64,000 nt of DNA from Lachnospiraceae bacterium (GCA_910574715.1 CAJTCH010000008.1:62001-126000); one strand, 5' to 3'. Positions 54,473-63,237 are shown, counted from the stretch's first letter. The notes: generated from the sequence alone by a model not told the origin. A program made the numbers and translations.

Positions 54473-54794
54473 AGATCCCTTCCACACTATATGGCAGATT
54501 GGGCAAAGCCTTATAGCTAAGAGCGTCACCATTCAGGCTGGCATACCGGACGATCCGTATCTCCCCCTGTGCTTCTCTTGCGAGGGCCTGCCTGTAACCA
54601 TCATCCGTCAGAAAGCTTCTGTGGTATCTGCTCTTCCTTGCCGGACTGTTTTTCTCTTCCAAAGAAGAAAATTCGATCATGTGGGCAGTCTGTTCATCAT
54701 ATCTTTTGCCGCACATGATCCCGTCGCCGTCTACATAATCGATCCCCTGGATCTCTCTGGCTGCTGCCAAAAGTTCAAATACGCTTACTTCCAT
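54411..54794 (-). CDS. hypothetical soluble protein
   Basis: 127 aa. ATG at 54794 with GGGGGTG six bases upstream. It starts MEVSVFELLAAAREIQGIDY and contains CGKRYDEQTAHMIEF, EIRIVRYASLNGDALSY and PNLPYSVEGIYGIR. No membrane segment or signal. The last 17 residues (ESGKYADHNAEPVRAG) look like out-of-frame read-through, so the gene may be frameshifted near 54460. Family not recognised. Confidence 0.5.
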   Translation of the reverse strand: MEVSVFELLAAAREIQGIDYVDGDGIMCGKRYDEQTAHMIEFSSLEEKNSPARKSRYHRSFLTDDGYRQALAREAQGEIRIVRYASLNGDALSYKALPNLPYSVEGIYGIRESGKYADHNAEPVRAG

Positions 54795-55081
54795 CTCTGT
54801 CACCCCCAATCACTGAGTCTGCTAACAACATCCTATCCAATATATCCTGATTCAGATGCCGTTATACCTTTGATAGTATTTTTCGGTAAAATATGCAAAA
54901 ACATAAGATATTTTTTCTGAATTTTTTATTAAAGTATTCTTCAGCGCTACACATGGTTATACATCAGCAGAATATCGAAAACCGGATAGAGAGTCATATA
55001 CAAATATTGCTGATGAAATATCAATAGAAACATTGAAAGAAAATATCCGATTAGTTTTCGTAGGTTTTATGAGGATTTCAC

Positions 55082-55215
55082 GTAACAGTTCAGACAGGTC
55101 TGCGCATTCACTGCGCTGACCGTACCACAGAGTAGAGCCTGAGAGCATCCGGCCCATCGCGAAGCGATTTTTAATGGCCGGATGCCTGTAACAGTGAAGG
55201 TATCTGAACTGTTAC
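55082..55215. repeat. cloverleaf-like nested inverted repeat
   Basis: The outer arms GTAACAGTTCAGA (55082-55094) and TCTGAACTGTTAC (55203-55215) are exact 13-bp complements. Inside lie a GCATCCGGCC (55145-55154)/GGCCGGATGC (55176-55185) stem with TCGC/GCGA at its tip, and a weaker GTCTGCGC/GCGCTGAC stem (55109-55131). The element is compact (134 bp) and bounded by its outer arms, which suggests a miniature mobile or interspersed repeat. It lies upstream of the metY promoter and is not its leader. Confidence 0.65.
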
Positions 55216-55256
55216 GATTTCACAGAGTTGTGTAAGAATGTTTCAAGAATCTGCTC

Positions 55257-55310
55257 TTGACATATGGTGAAATGTGGAATATACTAATACCAACCTAAAT
55301 GGTAGGTATT
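55257..55310 (+). promoter_or_regulatory. metY promoter with Rrf2/CymR-like operator
   Basis: TTGACA (55257-55262), 17 bp and TATACT (55280-55285). Directly after the -10, AATACCAACC (55286-55295) and GGTAGGTATT (55301-55310) form an inverted repeat with one mismatch around TAAAT, covering the start of transcription. This resembles CymR-type boxes; the Rrf2 gene at the end of the operon is the likely binder. Confidence 0.8.
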
Positions 55311-55333
55311 GGAAAGTGAAAGGAGACACCATT

Positions 55334-56617
55334 ATGCCTGATTACAGATTTGAAACTTTACAACTCCATGTAGGCCAGGAGAATCCTGACCCGGCAACTG
55401 ACGCCCGCGCAGTGCCGATTTACGCGACTACTTCCTATGTATTCAAAGACTCGGCACATGCGGCGGCCCGTTTTGGCCTTGCCGATGCCGGCAATATCTA
55501 CGGAAGACTGACAAACTCCACGCAGGATGTGCTGGAACAGCGTGTGGCGGCTCTGGAAGGCGGAGCGGCGGCTCTGGCTCTTGCCTCCGGAGCGGCGGCG
55601 ATTACATATACGCTGGAAGCCCTGGGGCAGAACGGCGGTCATTTTGTTGCACAGAAGACCATATACGGAGGCAGCTACAATCTGCTGGCGCACACGCTTC
55701 CGGCGTTCGGAATTACAGCCAGCTTCGTTAACATTCATGATCTTGATGAGGTGGAAGCAGCCATTCAGGATCACACAAGAGCGATTTACATAGAGACGCT
55801 TGGCAATCCGAACAGTGATATTCCGGATATTGACGCGCTTGCAGAGCTTGCGCATAAGCATGGCCTGCCTTTGGTCGTAGACAATACTTTTGGTACGCCT
55901 TATCTGATCCGTCCTATTGAGCATGGTGCAGATATCGTCGTACATTCGGCAACGAAGTTCCTTGGAGGCCACGGTACGACTCTTGGGGGTATCATCGTTG
56001 ATTCGGGCAGGTTTGACTGGAGCGCTTCGGGAAGATATCCGGCGATTGCCGAACCCAATCCGAGCTATCACGGTGTATCCTTTGTGAAAGCGGCGGGGCC
56101 GGCGGCATTTGTGACCTATATCCGTGCGATTCTGCTCCGTGATACCGGCGCGGCGATTTCTCCCTTCGCGGCATTCCTGCTTCTGCAGGGGATAGAGACA
56201 TTATCCCTGCGGCTGGAACGGCATGCGGCTAATACGGCGAAGGTTGTGGAATTTCTTGCGGCGCATCCGCAGGTCGAGAAGGTGAATCATCCCTCCCTTA
56301 AGGATCATCCGGATCATGAGCTGTATCAGAGATATTTCCCTGATGGAGGCGGCTCGATCTTTACATTTGAGATCGTGGGCGGCGTGGAGGAAGCCCACAA
56401 GTTTATTGACAGTCTGAAGATCTTCTCGCTGCTTGCTAATGTTGCCGATGTGAAGAGCCTGGTTATCCATCCGGCGACCACGACTCACAGTCAGCTTACG
56501 AAGGAAGAACTTGCGGATCAGGGGATTAAGCCGAATACGATTCGGCTGTCTGTCGGTACGGAGCACATAGATGATATCATAGCCGATCTGCAGGGCGGTT
56601 TCGATGCAGTAAAGTAA
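55334..56617 (+). CDS. metY: O-acetylhomoserine sulfhydrylase / aminocarboxypropyltransferase
   Basis: 427 aa, PLP-dependent Cys/Met metabolism family. The PLP lysine lies in HSATKFLGGHGTTLGG, the Asp binding the PLP ring nitrogen in VVDNTFGTPYL, and GRLTNSTQDVLEQRVAALEGG near the start is typical of MetY. It converts O-acetylhomoserine and sulfide to homocysteine. I chose the ATG at 55334 (AAAGGAG nine bases upstream; MPDYRFETLQLHVGQ is the usual start) over 55274, which lies in the promoter. First gene of a sulfur-assimilation operon. Confidence 0.93.
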   Translation: MPDYRFETLQLHVGQENPDPATDARAVPIYATTSYVFKDSAHAAARFGLADAGNIYGRLTNSTQDVLEQRVAALEGGAAALALASGAAAITYTLEALGQNGGHFVAQKTIYGGSYNLLAHTLPAFGITASFVNIHDLDEVEAAIQDHTRAIYIETLGNPNSDIPDIDALAELAHKHGLPLVVDNTFGTPYLIRPIEHGADIVVHSATKFLGGHGTTLGGIIVDSGRFDWSASGRYPAIAEPNPSYHGVSFVKAAGPAAFVTYIRAILLRDTGAAISPFAAFLLLQGIETLSLRLERHAANTAKVVEFLAAHPQVEKVNHPSLKDHPDHELYQRYFPDGGGSIFTFEIVGGVEEAHKFIDSLKIFSLLANVADVKSLVIHPATTTHSQLTKEELADQGIKPNTIRLSVGTEHIDDIIADLQGGFDAVK

Positions 56618-56646
56618 TAAGGATTCGTTGAATAGGAGGGAATGTT

Positions 56647-57579
56647 ATGTCCAATATATATACATCCGTCGATCAGCTGATCGGCAGAACGCCGCTTCTG
56701 GAACTGACTCGCATAGAAGAAGCCTATCATCTGAAAGCAAGAATTCTTGCGAAGCTTGAATACCTGAATCCGGCGGGCTCCGTCAAGGACCGTGTGGCGA
56801 AGATGATGATCGAGGAAGCGGAAAGAACAGGGAGATTAGGGCCGGGTTCGGTCATTATCGAACCGACCTCTGGCAATACGGGGATTGGCCTTGCCGCCGT
56901 TGCCGCCGCGCGGGGGTACAGGATCATCATTGTCATGCCTGAGACGATGTCCGTGGAACGGCGTCAGCTTATGAAAGCCTACGGCGCCGAACTGGTGCTG
57001 ACCGAAGGCGCGGGGGGGATGAAGGGAGCTATTGCTAAAGCGGAGGAACTGGCTGCTGAGATTCCAGGAAGCTTTCTTCCCGGGCAGTTCGTGAATCCTG
57101 CCAATCCGAAAGCGCACAGGACGGGCACAGGCCCGGAGATTTACGAGGATACGGACGGGGAAGTGGATATCTTTGTCGCGGGTGCGGGAACCGGCGGAAC
57201 CATAACCGGCGTCGGCGAGTATCTCAAATCAAAGAAGCCTTCTGTCAGGATTGTTGCTGTAGAGCCGGCTTCCTCTGCCGTACTCTCCGGCGGGGAGGCG
57301 GGACCTCATAAGATTCAGGGGATTGGCGCAGGATTTGTTCCCGAAGTCCTGAATACGGCGGTCTATGACGAGATCATGCCGGTCTCCGATGAAGACGCAT
57401 TTGCGGCAGGAAGGCTTGTCGGCAGGAGAGAAGGCGTGCTTGTAGGCATCTCTTCCGGCGCGGCGGTTTTCGCGGCAGTGGAGCAGGCGAAGCGTCCTGA
57501 GAATGAGGGGAAAACAATCGTTGTGCTTCTGCCTGATACAGGGGACAGATATCTGTCAACGCCTCTGTTCGCAGAGTAA
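56647..57579 (+). CDS. cysK: cysteine synthase (O-acetylserine sulfhydrylase)
   Basis: 310 aa. PLP lysine in [11 protein letters not shown], substrate loop [11 protein letters not shown], phosphate loop AGTGGTITG, and the C-terminal [13 protein letters not shown], all as in CysK. It makes cysteine from O-acetylserine and sulfide. AGGAGGG precedes the ATG; 29 bp after metY and 56 bp before the Rrf2 gene, in one operon. Confidence 0.95.
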   Translation: MSNIYTSVDQLIGRTPLLELTRIEEAYHLKARILAKLEYLNPAGSVKDRVAKMMIEEAERTGRLGPGSVIIEPTSGNTGIGLAAVAAARGYRIIIVMPETMSVERRQLMKAYGAELVLTEGAGGMKGAIAKAEELAAEIPGSFLPGQFVNPANPKAHRTGTGPEIYEDTDGEVDIFVAGAGTGGTITGVGEYLKSKKPSVRIVAVEPASSAVLSGGEAGPHKIQGIGAGFVPEVLNTAVYDEIMPVSDEDAFAAGRLVGRREGVLVGISSGAAVFAAVEQAKRPENEGKTIVVLLPDTGDRYLSTPLFAE

Positions 57580-57635
57580 GGGCAGCGGCGGTGCCTGTAG
57601 TTTGCAGGAATAGTCTTTTAGGAGAGGTGATCGGG

Positions 57636-58046
57636 ATGATGATTTCAACGAAAGGCAGATATGCGCTTCGAGTGATGATCGATCTGGCAGAGAATTATGG
57701 AAAAGGTTATGCCCCCATGAAAGAGGTAGCAAAAAGGCAGGAGATTTCTTTGAAATATCTGGAGCGCATTCTTCCTGTACTGACGAAGAATAAGATGATT
57801 GAAGGACTTCAGGGGAAGGGCGGCGGTTACCGCCTGGCGGTCCGGCCGTCAGACGTCCGTGTAGGGGACATCTTACGCCTTACGGAAGGGGATCTTGCGC
57901 CGGTGGCATGTCTTGGCTGTGAGGCAGATATCTGTGAGCGTGCCGAGGGCTGCAGGACATTACCGATGTGGACGGAGTTCTACAGGCTTACCAATGCCTA
58001 TTTTGATGGAATTACATTGGCGGATCTGATGAAGCCTGTATGTTGA
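57636..58046 (+). CDS. Rrf2-family regulator (CymR/IscR type)
   Basis: 136 aa. MISTKGRYALRVMIDLAEN, KRQEISLKYLERILPVLTK and GKGGGYRLAVRP define the Rrf2 winged helix. A Cys cluster CLGCEADICERAEGC sits where IscR binds its 2Fe-2S cluster, so a cluster or thiol switch is possible, unlike CymR. The ATG at 57636 has GGAGAGG upstream. As the last gene of the cysteine operon it probably represses metY-cysK through the inverted repeat at 55286-55310. Confidence 0.9.
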   Translation: MMISTKGRYALRVMIDLAENYGKGYAPMKEVAKRQEISLKYLERILPVLTKNKMIEGLQGKGGGYRLAVRPSDVRVGDILRLTEGDLAPVACLGCEADICERAEGCRTLPMWTEFYRLTNAYFDGITLADLMKPVC

Positions 58047-58065
58047 TCCGAAGAAGTATCTATAT

Positions 58066-58094
58066 AAAGGGCTGCGTCGTATGGCAGCCCTTTT
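58066..58094 (+). terminator. Rho-independent terminator of the metY-cysK-Rrf2 operon
   Basis: AAAGGGCTGC, an 8-nt loop, and GCAGCCCTTTT. The stem is followed by four T and also carries A at its other side, so it may work in both directions between the convergent operons. Confidence 0.85.
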
Positions 58095-58105
58095 CCTGCG
58101 GCAAT

Positions 58106-59485
58106 TTATTTCAAAAACAGATGTATCAATCGCTCATTCCATTTCTTATAAGGCTGATACCGCATCGGCAGATCCAGCCAGGTCTTTTTATCTACAATAC
58201 TCTTATAATGTGTAAATGTGTCAAAACCATCCTTCCCGTGATAAGAACCCATACCGCTTGGGCCAAATCCGCCGAAGCCCATCTCGCTGGTAGCAAGGTG
58301 TATGATGGTATCGTTGATGCATCCCCCGCCGTAACCGCACTGGGAGGTCAATTTCCCTGCCGCCGCCTTGTCACTGGTAAAGATATAGAGGGCGAGCGGA
58401 TGGGGCATGGAATTGATATTGCGGATCGCTTCATCTAGGGAATCATAGGTAAGGACCGGCATCACAGGCCCGAAGATCTCTTCCTGCATTACGGCGTCTC
58501 CGAAGGTAACCTTGTCCAGGACAGTCGGTTCGATCTGGAGGGCGCTTCGGTTCGCCTTGCCGCCCCAGACTACCTTATTCTCATCGATCAGGTTAAAGAT
58601 CCGGTCGAAATGCTTCTGATTAATGATCTTGCCGTAATCGTTCCGCTCAAGAGGCTGCTTGCCGTACTGCTTCTGGATCTGTTTCTTGATCTCCTTTACC
58701 AGACGTTCCTTAACAGAACGGTCACAGTAGACATAATCCGGCGCGACGCAGGTCTGGCCGCAGTTCAGGTATTTGCCGAAGACGATCCGTCTGGCGGCAA
58801 GTTTTAGGTTGGCGGTCTTCTCAACGATGCAGGGGCTCTTCCCTCCTAGCTCCAGAGTGACAGGGGTAAGATGTTCGGAGGCATGTCTCATGACTTCCCT
58901 GCCGACAGCCTGGCTTCCGGTAAAGAAGATATAATCAAAATGCTCATTCAGCAGGCAGGTGTTCTCTGCCCGTCCGCCGGTAACGACGGTGACAAAGCGC
59001 TCGTCAAAACAGTCGCAGATGATCCTTCTTACGATCTCACTGGTATAAGGAGAATATGCGCTGGGCTTAAGGACAGCCGTATTCCCGGCGGCAATCGCGT
59101 CGACAAGAGGATCGAGAGTCAGCAGGAACGGATAATTCCACGGGCTCATGATCAGTACGACGCCGTAAGGGGACGGCTTCTTATAGCTTCTGGAATGGAA
59201 CTGGGCAAGAGGCGTCCTGACAGTCTTCTCCCTGGCAAAGGAATGGATGTGCTTCAGCATATAACTGATCTCACTGAGCACAAGCCCGGTCTCGCACATG
59301 TAGCTCTCGAAATTGCTCTTTCCAAGATCCTGCTTCAGCGCCTCGTTGATCTCCGGCTCATGCTTGATGATGCTGTCTTTTAGCTTCTTCAGCGCGCTGA
59401 CCCTTGCATTGATATCAAGAGTAGCGCCTGAAAGGAAATATTTTCGTTGATTAGATACAATATTTTTGATTTCGTATTCGTTCAT
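58106..59485 (-). CDS. aldehyde dehydrogenase (fatty-aldehyde type)
   Basis: 459 aa. Nucleophile Cys in NCGQTCVAPDY, base Glu in LELGGKSP, SPWNYPF near the cofactor site, FTGSQAVG, and EEIFGPVMPV. The length and C-terminal hydrophobic/basic tail (WNERLIHLFLK) fit class-3 ALDHs, which oxidise aldehydes to acids with NAD(P)+. AAAAGGAG precedes the ATG. Together with the alcohol dehydrogenase and MarR gene it forms one minus-strand operon, probably alcohol/aldehyde detoxification or fermentation. Confidence 0.93.
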   Translation of the reverse strand: MNEYEIKNIVSNQRKYFLSGATLDINARVSALKKLKDSIIKHEPEINEALKQDLGKSNFESYMCETGLVLSEISYMLKHIHSFAREKTVRTPLAQFHSRSYKKPSPYGVVLIMSPWNYPFLLTLDPLVDAIAAGNTAVLKPSAYSPYTSEIVRRIICDCFDERFVTVVTGGRAENTCLLNEHFDYIFFTGSQAVGREVMRHASEHLTPVTLELGGKSPCIVEKTANLKLAARRIVFGKYLNCGQTCVAPDYVYCDRSVKERLVKEIKKQIQKQYGKQPLERNDYGKIINQKHFDRIFNLIDENKVVWGGKANRSALQIEPTVLDKVTFGDAVMQEEIFGPVMPVLTYDSLDEAIRNINSMPHPLALYIFTSDKAAAGKLTSQCGYGGGCINDTIIHLATSEMGFGGFGPSGMGSYHGKDGFDTFTHYKSIVDKKTWLDLPMRYQPYKKWNERLIHLFLK

Positions 59486-59528
59486 GAGGAATTGCTCCTT
59501 TTCCGGTATCCAACAATATATGAAAGAG

Positions 59529-60749
59529 TTATATAGTTACAGATTCATCAGAATCCATCAGAGTTACATAGAATTGTTCCAGCTCTTCTGCATCCATAAG
59601 GACGGGTACCGGGTACAATGGATTGGCTTCCTTATCCGCATAGTGGGAGAGCTTCGGGATATCTGCTTCCTGGATTTCCTTTACCGTATCCCCGATATCA
59701 AACCGTTTCTTCATAGCCTTAATGGCTTCGATGAATTCGCCTGCCGCCGCATCGTAAGGGGTATCCTTTGCGGAAATGCCCGCCGCTACGGCCAGATGGT
59801 GCAGTTTCTTATGGATACATGGCCCGTACGCTTCTAATACGAAGGGGAGCAGTATGGCGTTGGCAAGCCCATGTGGTACATTATACTCTCCGCCCAGGGA
59901 ATGTGCAACCGCATGTATATAGCCTACATAGGATTTGGTAAATGCACATCCGGCATAGAAAGAGGCGTGCAGCATATTCCTCCGCGCGTCGATATCGCTG
60001 CCGTTCGTATATGCTTTGTCTATATTTTCAAAAATGAGCTTGACTGCCAGAAGCGCATCTTTTCTGGTGCCATAAGTGGTGGATTTTCCGATATATGCCT
60101 CTACCGCATGGGTCAGGGCATCCATTCCGGTCGTAGCCGTGATGAACGGCGGGAGACTTAAGGTGACCTTGGGATCCAGCACTGCATATCTTGGGATCAG
60201 CGGGAAATCATTGATGGCATATTTGTGCCTGGTCTCGGCATCCGTGATTACTGCCGCAAGGGTAGTCTCGCTTCCGGTTCCGGCCGTGGTGGGAATGGCG
60301 ATCAGAAGAGGAAGTTTCTTATGGATTTTAAGGATGCCCTTCATCTTGGCCAGGGATTGCTTCGGCTTCGCGATGCGGGCTCCGACTGCCTTGGCACAGT
60401 CCATACTGGAGCCGCCTCCGAAGCCGATGATGGCGTCGCAGCCGTTGGACAGATACATTTCCAGAGCTTCTGCCACGTTGGCCGTGGTGGGATTGGCAAC
60501 CGTCTTGTCGTAGATACAGAAGGGGATACCGTCCTTGGTCAGGACGTTTTCCAGGCGTTTCGTGAGTCCAAGATTCCGGATGCCTGTATCGGTGATGATC
60601 AGTGCATGGCTGCACTTGCGTTTCTTAAGAATGTCGGGAATGGTCTTTACACTGCCTATGACTTCCGGTTTACAGTACGGGAGAAATGGGAGCGCTATTT
60701 TTAATCCCGTCTGGAAAGTACGGCAGTAGAGTTTTTTCGCTTTGTTCAT
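59529..60749 (-). CDS. iron-containing alcohol dehydrogenase
   Basis: 406 aa, group III. NAD(P)-binding GFGGGSSMDCAKAVG, TTAGTGSETT, and the metal-binding segment with MDALTHAVEAYI and the His pair in VGYIHAVAHSLGGEYNVPHGLANA. It interconverts alcohols and aldehydes; the ALDH gene lies 43 bp downstream. AAAGG lies upstream of the ATG. Substrate range not predictable from the sequence. Confidence 0.94.
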   Translation of the reverse strand: MNKAKKLYCRTFQTGLKIALPFLPYCKPEVIGSVKTIPDILKKRKCSHALIITDTGIRNLGLTKRLENVLTKDGIPFCIYDKTVANPTTANVAEALEMYLSNGCDAIIGFGGGSSMDCAKAVGARIAKPKQSLAKMKGILKIHKKLPLLIAIPTTAGTGSETTLAAVITDAETRHKYAINDFPLIPRYAVLDPKVTLSLPPFITATTGMDALTHAVEAYIGKSTTYGTRKDALLAVKLIFENIDKAYTNGSDIDARRNMLHASFYAGCAFTKSYVGYIHAVAHSLGGEYNVPHGLANAILLPFVLEAYGPCIHKKLHHLAVAAGISAKDTPYDAAAGEFIEAIKAMKKRFDIGDTVKEIQEADIPKLSHYADKEANPLYPVPVLMDAEELEQFYVTLMDSDESVTI

Positions 60750-60770
60750 GGCAGATCTTATCCTTTCTGA

Positions 60771-61256
60771 CTAAATTTTGTGGCGGTCTATGCCCTGTTC
60801 CTGGGAATGTTCCAGTTCCTCGCAGAAATGTTCCAGGTTATCTGATATCAGGAATAATACACGGTAGAAAATATCCCGCTCCCCGGCAGTAATATCCTTC
60901 CCTCCCTCTAAGGTTGCACGAAGGATCAGACGGTTGACCTTCTTGGCCTGCTGCATCCCCGTATCGGTGAGAACGGCTTTGGAACGGTACTTCTTCTTCT
61001 CCTGAGGATGCGCATATTGGATGAAACCGCGGTTCTCCAGATCCGACAGGATTCGTGAGATGCCCGCCTTGTTCTCCTTGCACAGGTTACAGAGGTCGGC
61101 TGCAGTAAGCCCCTCTGAATGTGAATACAGGAAATACAGACACATAACATGTGTGCCCTTTAAGCCGAGAGAGCGCATTTCCAGCTTCTTGATCCTCTGG
61201 ATATTCTTGTAGATCTGCGATACACCGGTTGTAAGCTGTTCAAATCTGTGGATCAT
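60771..61256 (-). CDS. MarR-family regulator
   Basis: 161 aa. Winged helix with LTAADLCNLCKENKAGISRIL and wing YAHPQEKKKYRSKAVLTDTG, with long terminal helices for dimerisation. Three Cys (CLYFLY, CNLC) could sense electrophiles. It heads the MarR-ADH-ALDH operon and probably binds the two palindromes around its promoter (61332-61394). Confidence 0.9.
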   Translation of the reverse strand: MIHRFEQLTTGVSQIYKNIQRIKKLEMRSLGLKGTHVMCLYFLYSHSEGLTAADLCNLCKENKAGISRILSDLENRGFIQYAHPQEKKKYRSKAVLTDTGMQQAKKVNRLILRATLEGGKDITAGERDIFYRVLFLISDNLEHFCEELEHSQEQGIDRHKI

Positions 61257-61331
61257 ATATAACTCACTTTCTTATATGAATGAAAATATACCTTATCGGA
61301 CGAAGTCCGCCCGCCAGGGGCATGCATATTA

Positions 61332-61394
61332 AAGTTGAGAAATCAACTTCTTGGTCATATAGACTATACCAATAAGAAGTTGAGATGTCAACAA
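61332..61394 (-). promoter_or_regulatory. MarR operon promoter with two MarR-type operators
   Basis: Reading leftwards: TTGACA (61386-61391), 17 bp, TATAGT (61363-61368). Operator 1 AAGTTGA-GAAA-TCAACTT (61332-61349) is a perfect palindrome just after the -10. Operator 2 AAGTTGAGATGTCAACAA (61377-61394) covers the -35. The same half site GTTGA is used in both. The regulator at 60771 is the natural binder. Confidence 0.82.
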
Positions 61395-61443
61395 TTTTAT
61401 AAGGAAAACGAAAGGGTTTTCAGACAGCGTGATTTCTGGTGAA

Positions 61444-61495
61444 GTGTTAACATATGGAGTGAAAAAGTTGACAATTATGAGGCGCTTGATATATA
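61444..61495 (+). promoter_or_regulatory. bioB promoter with BirA-like operator
   Basis: GTGTTAAC (61444-61451), a 15-bp spacer and GTTGACAAT (61467-61475) match the Firmicutes biotin-repressor site (TTGTTAAC-N15-GTTAACAA). The right half contains the -35 TTGACA (61468-61473). A -10 TATATA lies at 61490-61495 with a 16-bp spacer. BirA with biotinyl-AMP would block the -35. Confidence 0.8.
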
Positions 61496-61549
61496 GTAGT
61501 CATATCGATGTAAATGCTTTAAGTACAGCACACTGGAAGGAGTAAGGAT

Positions 61550-62515
61550 ATGGGATTAGCAGAGCAGTTGAAGCAGAAGATTTTAGAGGGATACCAGATG
61601 ACAAAGGAGGAAGCTCTGGAGCTGTATGATGAGCCGTTAGTGGAAATATGCCGGGCGGCGGATGAGATCCGGCAGTTTTTCTGCGGAAACCGGTTTGACA
61701 TCTGCACGATCGTCAATGGTAAGAGCGGAAAATGCTCGGAGAATTGTAAGTATTGTGCGCAGTCGGCGTATTATCATACTTCGGCAGAGGAATACCCGCT
61801 GTTAGATACGGAGGAGATCGTCCGGCAGGCAAGATACAATGCGGACTGTGGAGTGCTGAGGTATTCCATCGTGACTTCCGGGCGATGCCTGAATGATGAC
61901 GAGATCCGGCAGATGTGTGAAGCGATCCGGGAGATCAAGGAGAAGGTTGATATAGAAGTGTGCGTATCCTTCGGGCTTCTGACAGAAGAACAGTTTCGCA
62001 GGATCAAAGAAGCGGGAGCGTCCCGGGTACATAATAATCTGGAGACATCCAGGCGCAATTTCCCCAATGTCTGTACGACCCATACATTTGACGATAAGGT
62101 CCGTGCGATCCGTGCGGCGATGGCGGCCGGTTTGGAGGTCTGCAGCGGCGGTATCATGGGGCTTGGAGAGTCTGCAGAGGATCGGATCGATATGGCGCTT
62201 ACCTTGCGGGAGCTTGGAATAAAGAGCGTTCCGGTGAATATGCTGAATCCGATTCCGGGAACTCCCTATGAGAAGAATGAGAGGCTGGGAGTTAACGATA
62301 TGAGAAGGATAGTGGCAGTCTGCCGTTATCTCCTTCCGGACGCGGCGATCCGGCTCGCGGGCGGCCGGGGGCTGATGGAGGATAAGGGGGAAGGGTGCTT
62401 CTGTTCCGGCGCCAATGCCGCCATATCCGGCGATATGCTGACAACCGCCGGATATACGGTAGAGACGGATCTTAAGATGATAGACAGGCTTGGATACAAG
62501 GTATATCTGTCATAA
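61550..62515 (+). CDS. bioB: biotin synthase
   Basis: 321 aa, radical SAM. The cluster cysteines are in GKSGKCSENCKYCAQSAYY (CxxxCxxC); YNADCGVLRYSIVTSGR, HNLETSRRNFPNVCTTHTF and GLGES are BioB landmarks. It inserts sulfur into dethiobiotin. AAGGAG lies before the ATG. No other biotin gene is present in the window, so the cell may import dethiobiotin or encode the rest elsewhere. Its last 6 nt overlap the convergent uracil-DNA glycosylase. Confidence 0.95.
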   Translation: MGLAEQLKQKILEGYQMTKEEALELYDEPLVEICRAADEIRQFFCGNRFDICTIVNGKSGKCSENCKYCAQSAYYHTSAEEYPLLDTEEIVRQARYNADCGVLRYSIVTSGRCLNDDEIRQMCEAIREIKEKVDIEVCVSFGLLTEEQFRRIKEAGASRVHNNLETSRRNFPNVCTTHTFDDKVRAIRAAMAAGLEVCSGGIMGLGESAEDRIDMALTLRELGIKSVPVNMLNPIPGTPYEKNERLGVNDMRRIVAVCRYLLPDAAIRLAGGRGLMEDKGEGCFCSGANAAISGDMLTTAGYTVETDLKMIDRLGYKVYLS

Positions 62516-63082
62516 GATGGCGGAATTGTGAAGCAGCTCGTCTCGTTTCCTTATAATCTCATGAAAGTCTGCTTTCGTAAGTTCGAGCTTAGACGGATCC
62601 CGCAGGATTGCCGAAGGATGATATACGGCGGTCAGTGCGCAGTCCTTGCGGTGGGTCCATGTTCCGTGCTGCCGGGTGATCTTAAAATCCGGAGAAATGA
62701 TACGCTGTGCGGCGACGCGGCCAAGACAGACGATGATCTTAGGCTTCAGCAGGAAGGTCTCGTATTTCAGATAGGGGAAGCAGGCTTCTTTTTCTTCATC
62801 CCTGGGATCACGGTTTCCCGGAGGATGGCATTTCAGAATATTGGTAATATAGATCTCTACTCTCGTCAGTGAACAGTCAGTCAACAGCTCATCCAGTATT
62901 TTCCCGGAACGTCCGACAAAGGGAAGCCCTTCAAGGTCTTCCTGACTGCCGGGAGCTTCCGCGATCAGCATGATATCGGCGTTATGGCTTCCCCGTCCCA
63001 TGACGGGCAGATGCCGGGTCTGGCTTAACGGGCAGTGGGTACAGGCGTTGATATGCTGTTCGATTTCATCCCATGTATGCAT
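62510..63082 (-). CDS. family 4-type uracil-DNA glycosylase (4Fe-4S)
   Basis: 190 aa. Active-site motif GEAPG-like AEAPGSQEDLEGLPFVGRSG, ITNILKCHPPGNRDP, and HPSAILRD. Cluster cysteines are seen in CTHCPLSQTR near the N-terminus, with further Cys at KCHPP and EACFPY. It removes uracil from DNA in base-excision repair. AAAGGAG lies seven bases before the ATG. Convergent with bioB with no terminator between them. Confidence 0.93.
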   Translation of the reverse strand: MHTWDEIEQHINACTHCPLSQTRHLPVMGRGSHNADIMLIAEAPGSQEDLEGLPFVGRSGKILDELLTDCSLTRVEIYITNILKCHPPGNRDPRDEEKEACFPYLKYETFLLKPKIIVCLGRVAAQRIISPDFKITRQHGTWTHRKDCALTAVYHPSAILRDPSKLELTKADFHEIIRKRDELLHNSAIL

Positions 63083-63210
63083 ATGTTTCTCCTTTGAGGC
63101 AGTCTTTTTCGCTCTTGTATTATATTATAACGATATAAAACAAAAAGTAAAGTATCCTGCCCATTCAAACTGCTGTTTACTGACGAGGGTCTGAATTACG
63201 ATATAAGAAT

Positions 63211-63237
63211 AATATTTAATGATTATCATTAAATATT
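63211..63237. promoter_or_regulatory. perfect 27-bp palindrome resembling a Fur box
   Basis: AATATTTAATGAT-T-ATCATTAAATATT has 13-bp perfect arms. The core AATGATTATCATT equals the centre of the Fur consensus. It lies about 117 bp before the gene at 63354 and 129 bp after the divergent glycosylase start. Metal-dependent control of the neighbouring gene is inferred. Confidence 0.65.

Noticed and set aside
54318-54920. 200-codon plus-strand frame
   Set aside because: It is antisense to the minus-strand genes, which have better ribosome sites, composition and a terminator; the plus frame is Ser/Leu/Ile-rich with no start context.
54957-55157. 66-codon minus-strand frame
   Set aside because: Its N-terminal part is encoded by the cloverleaf repeat, so it is probably an artefact of the repeat.
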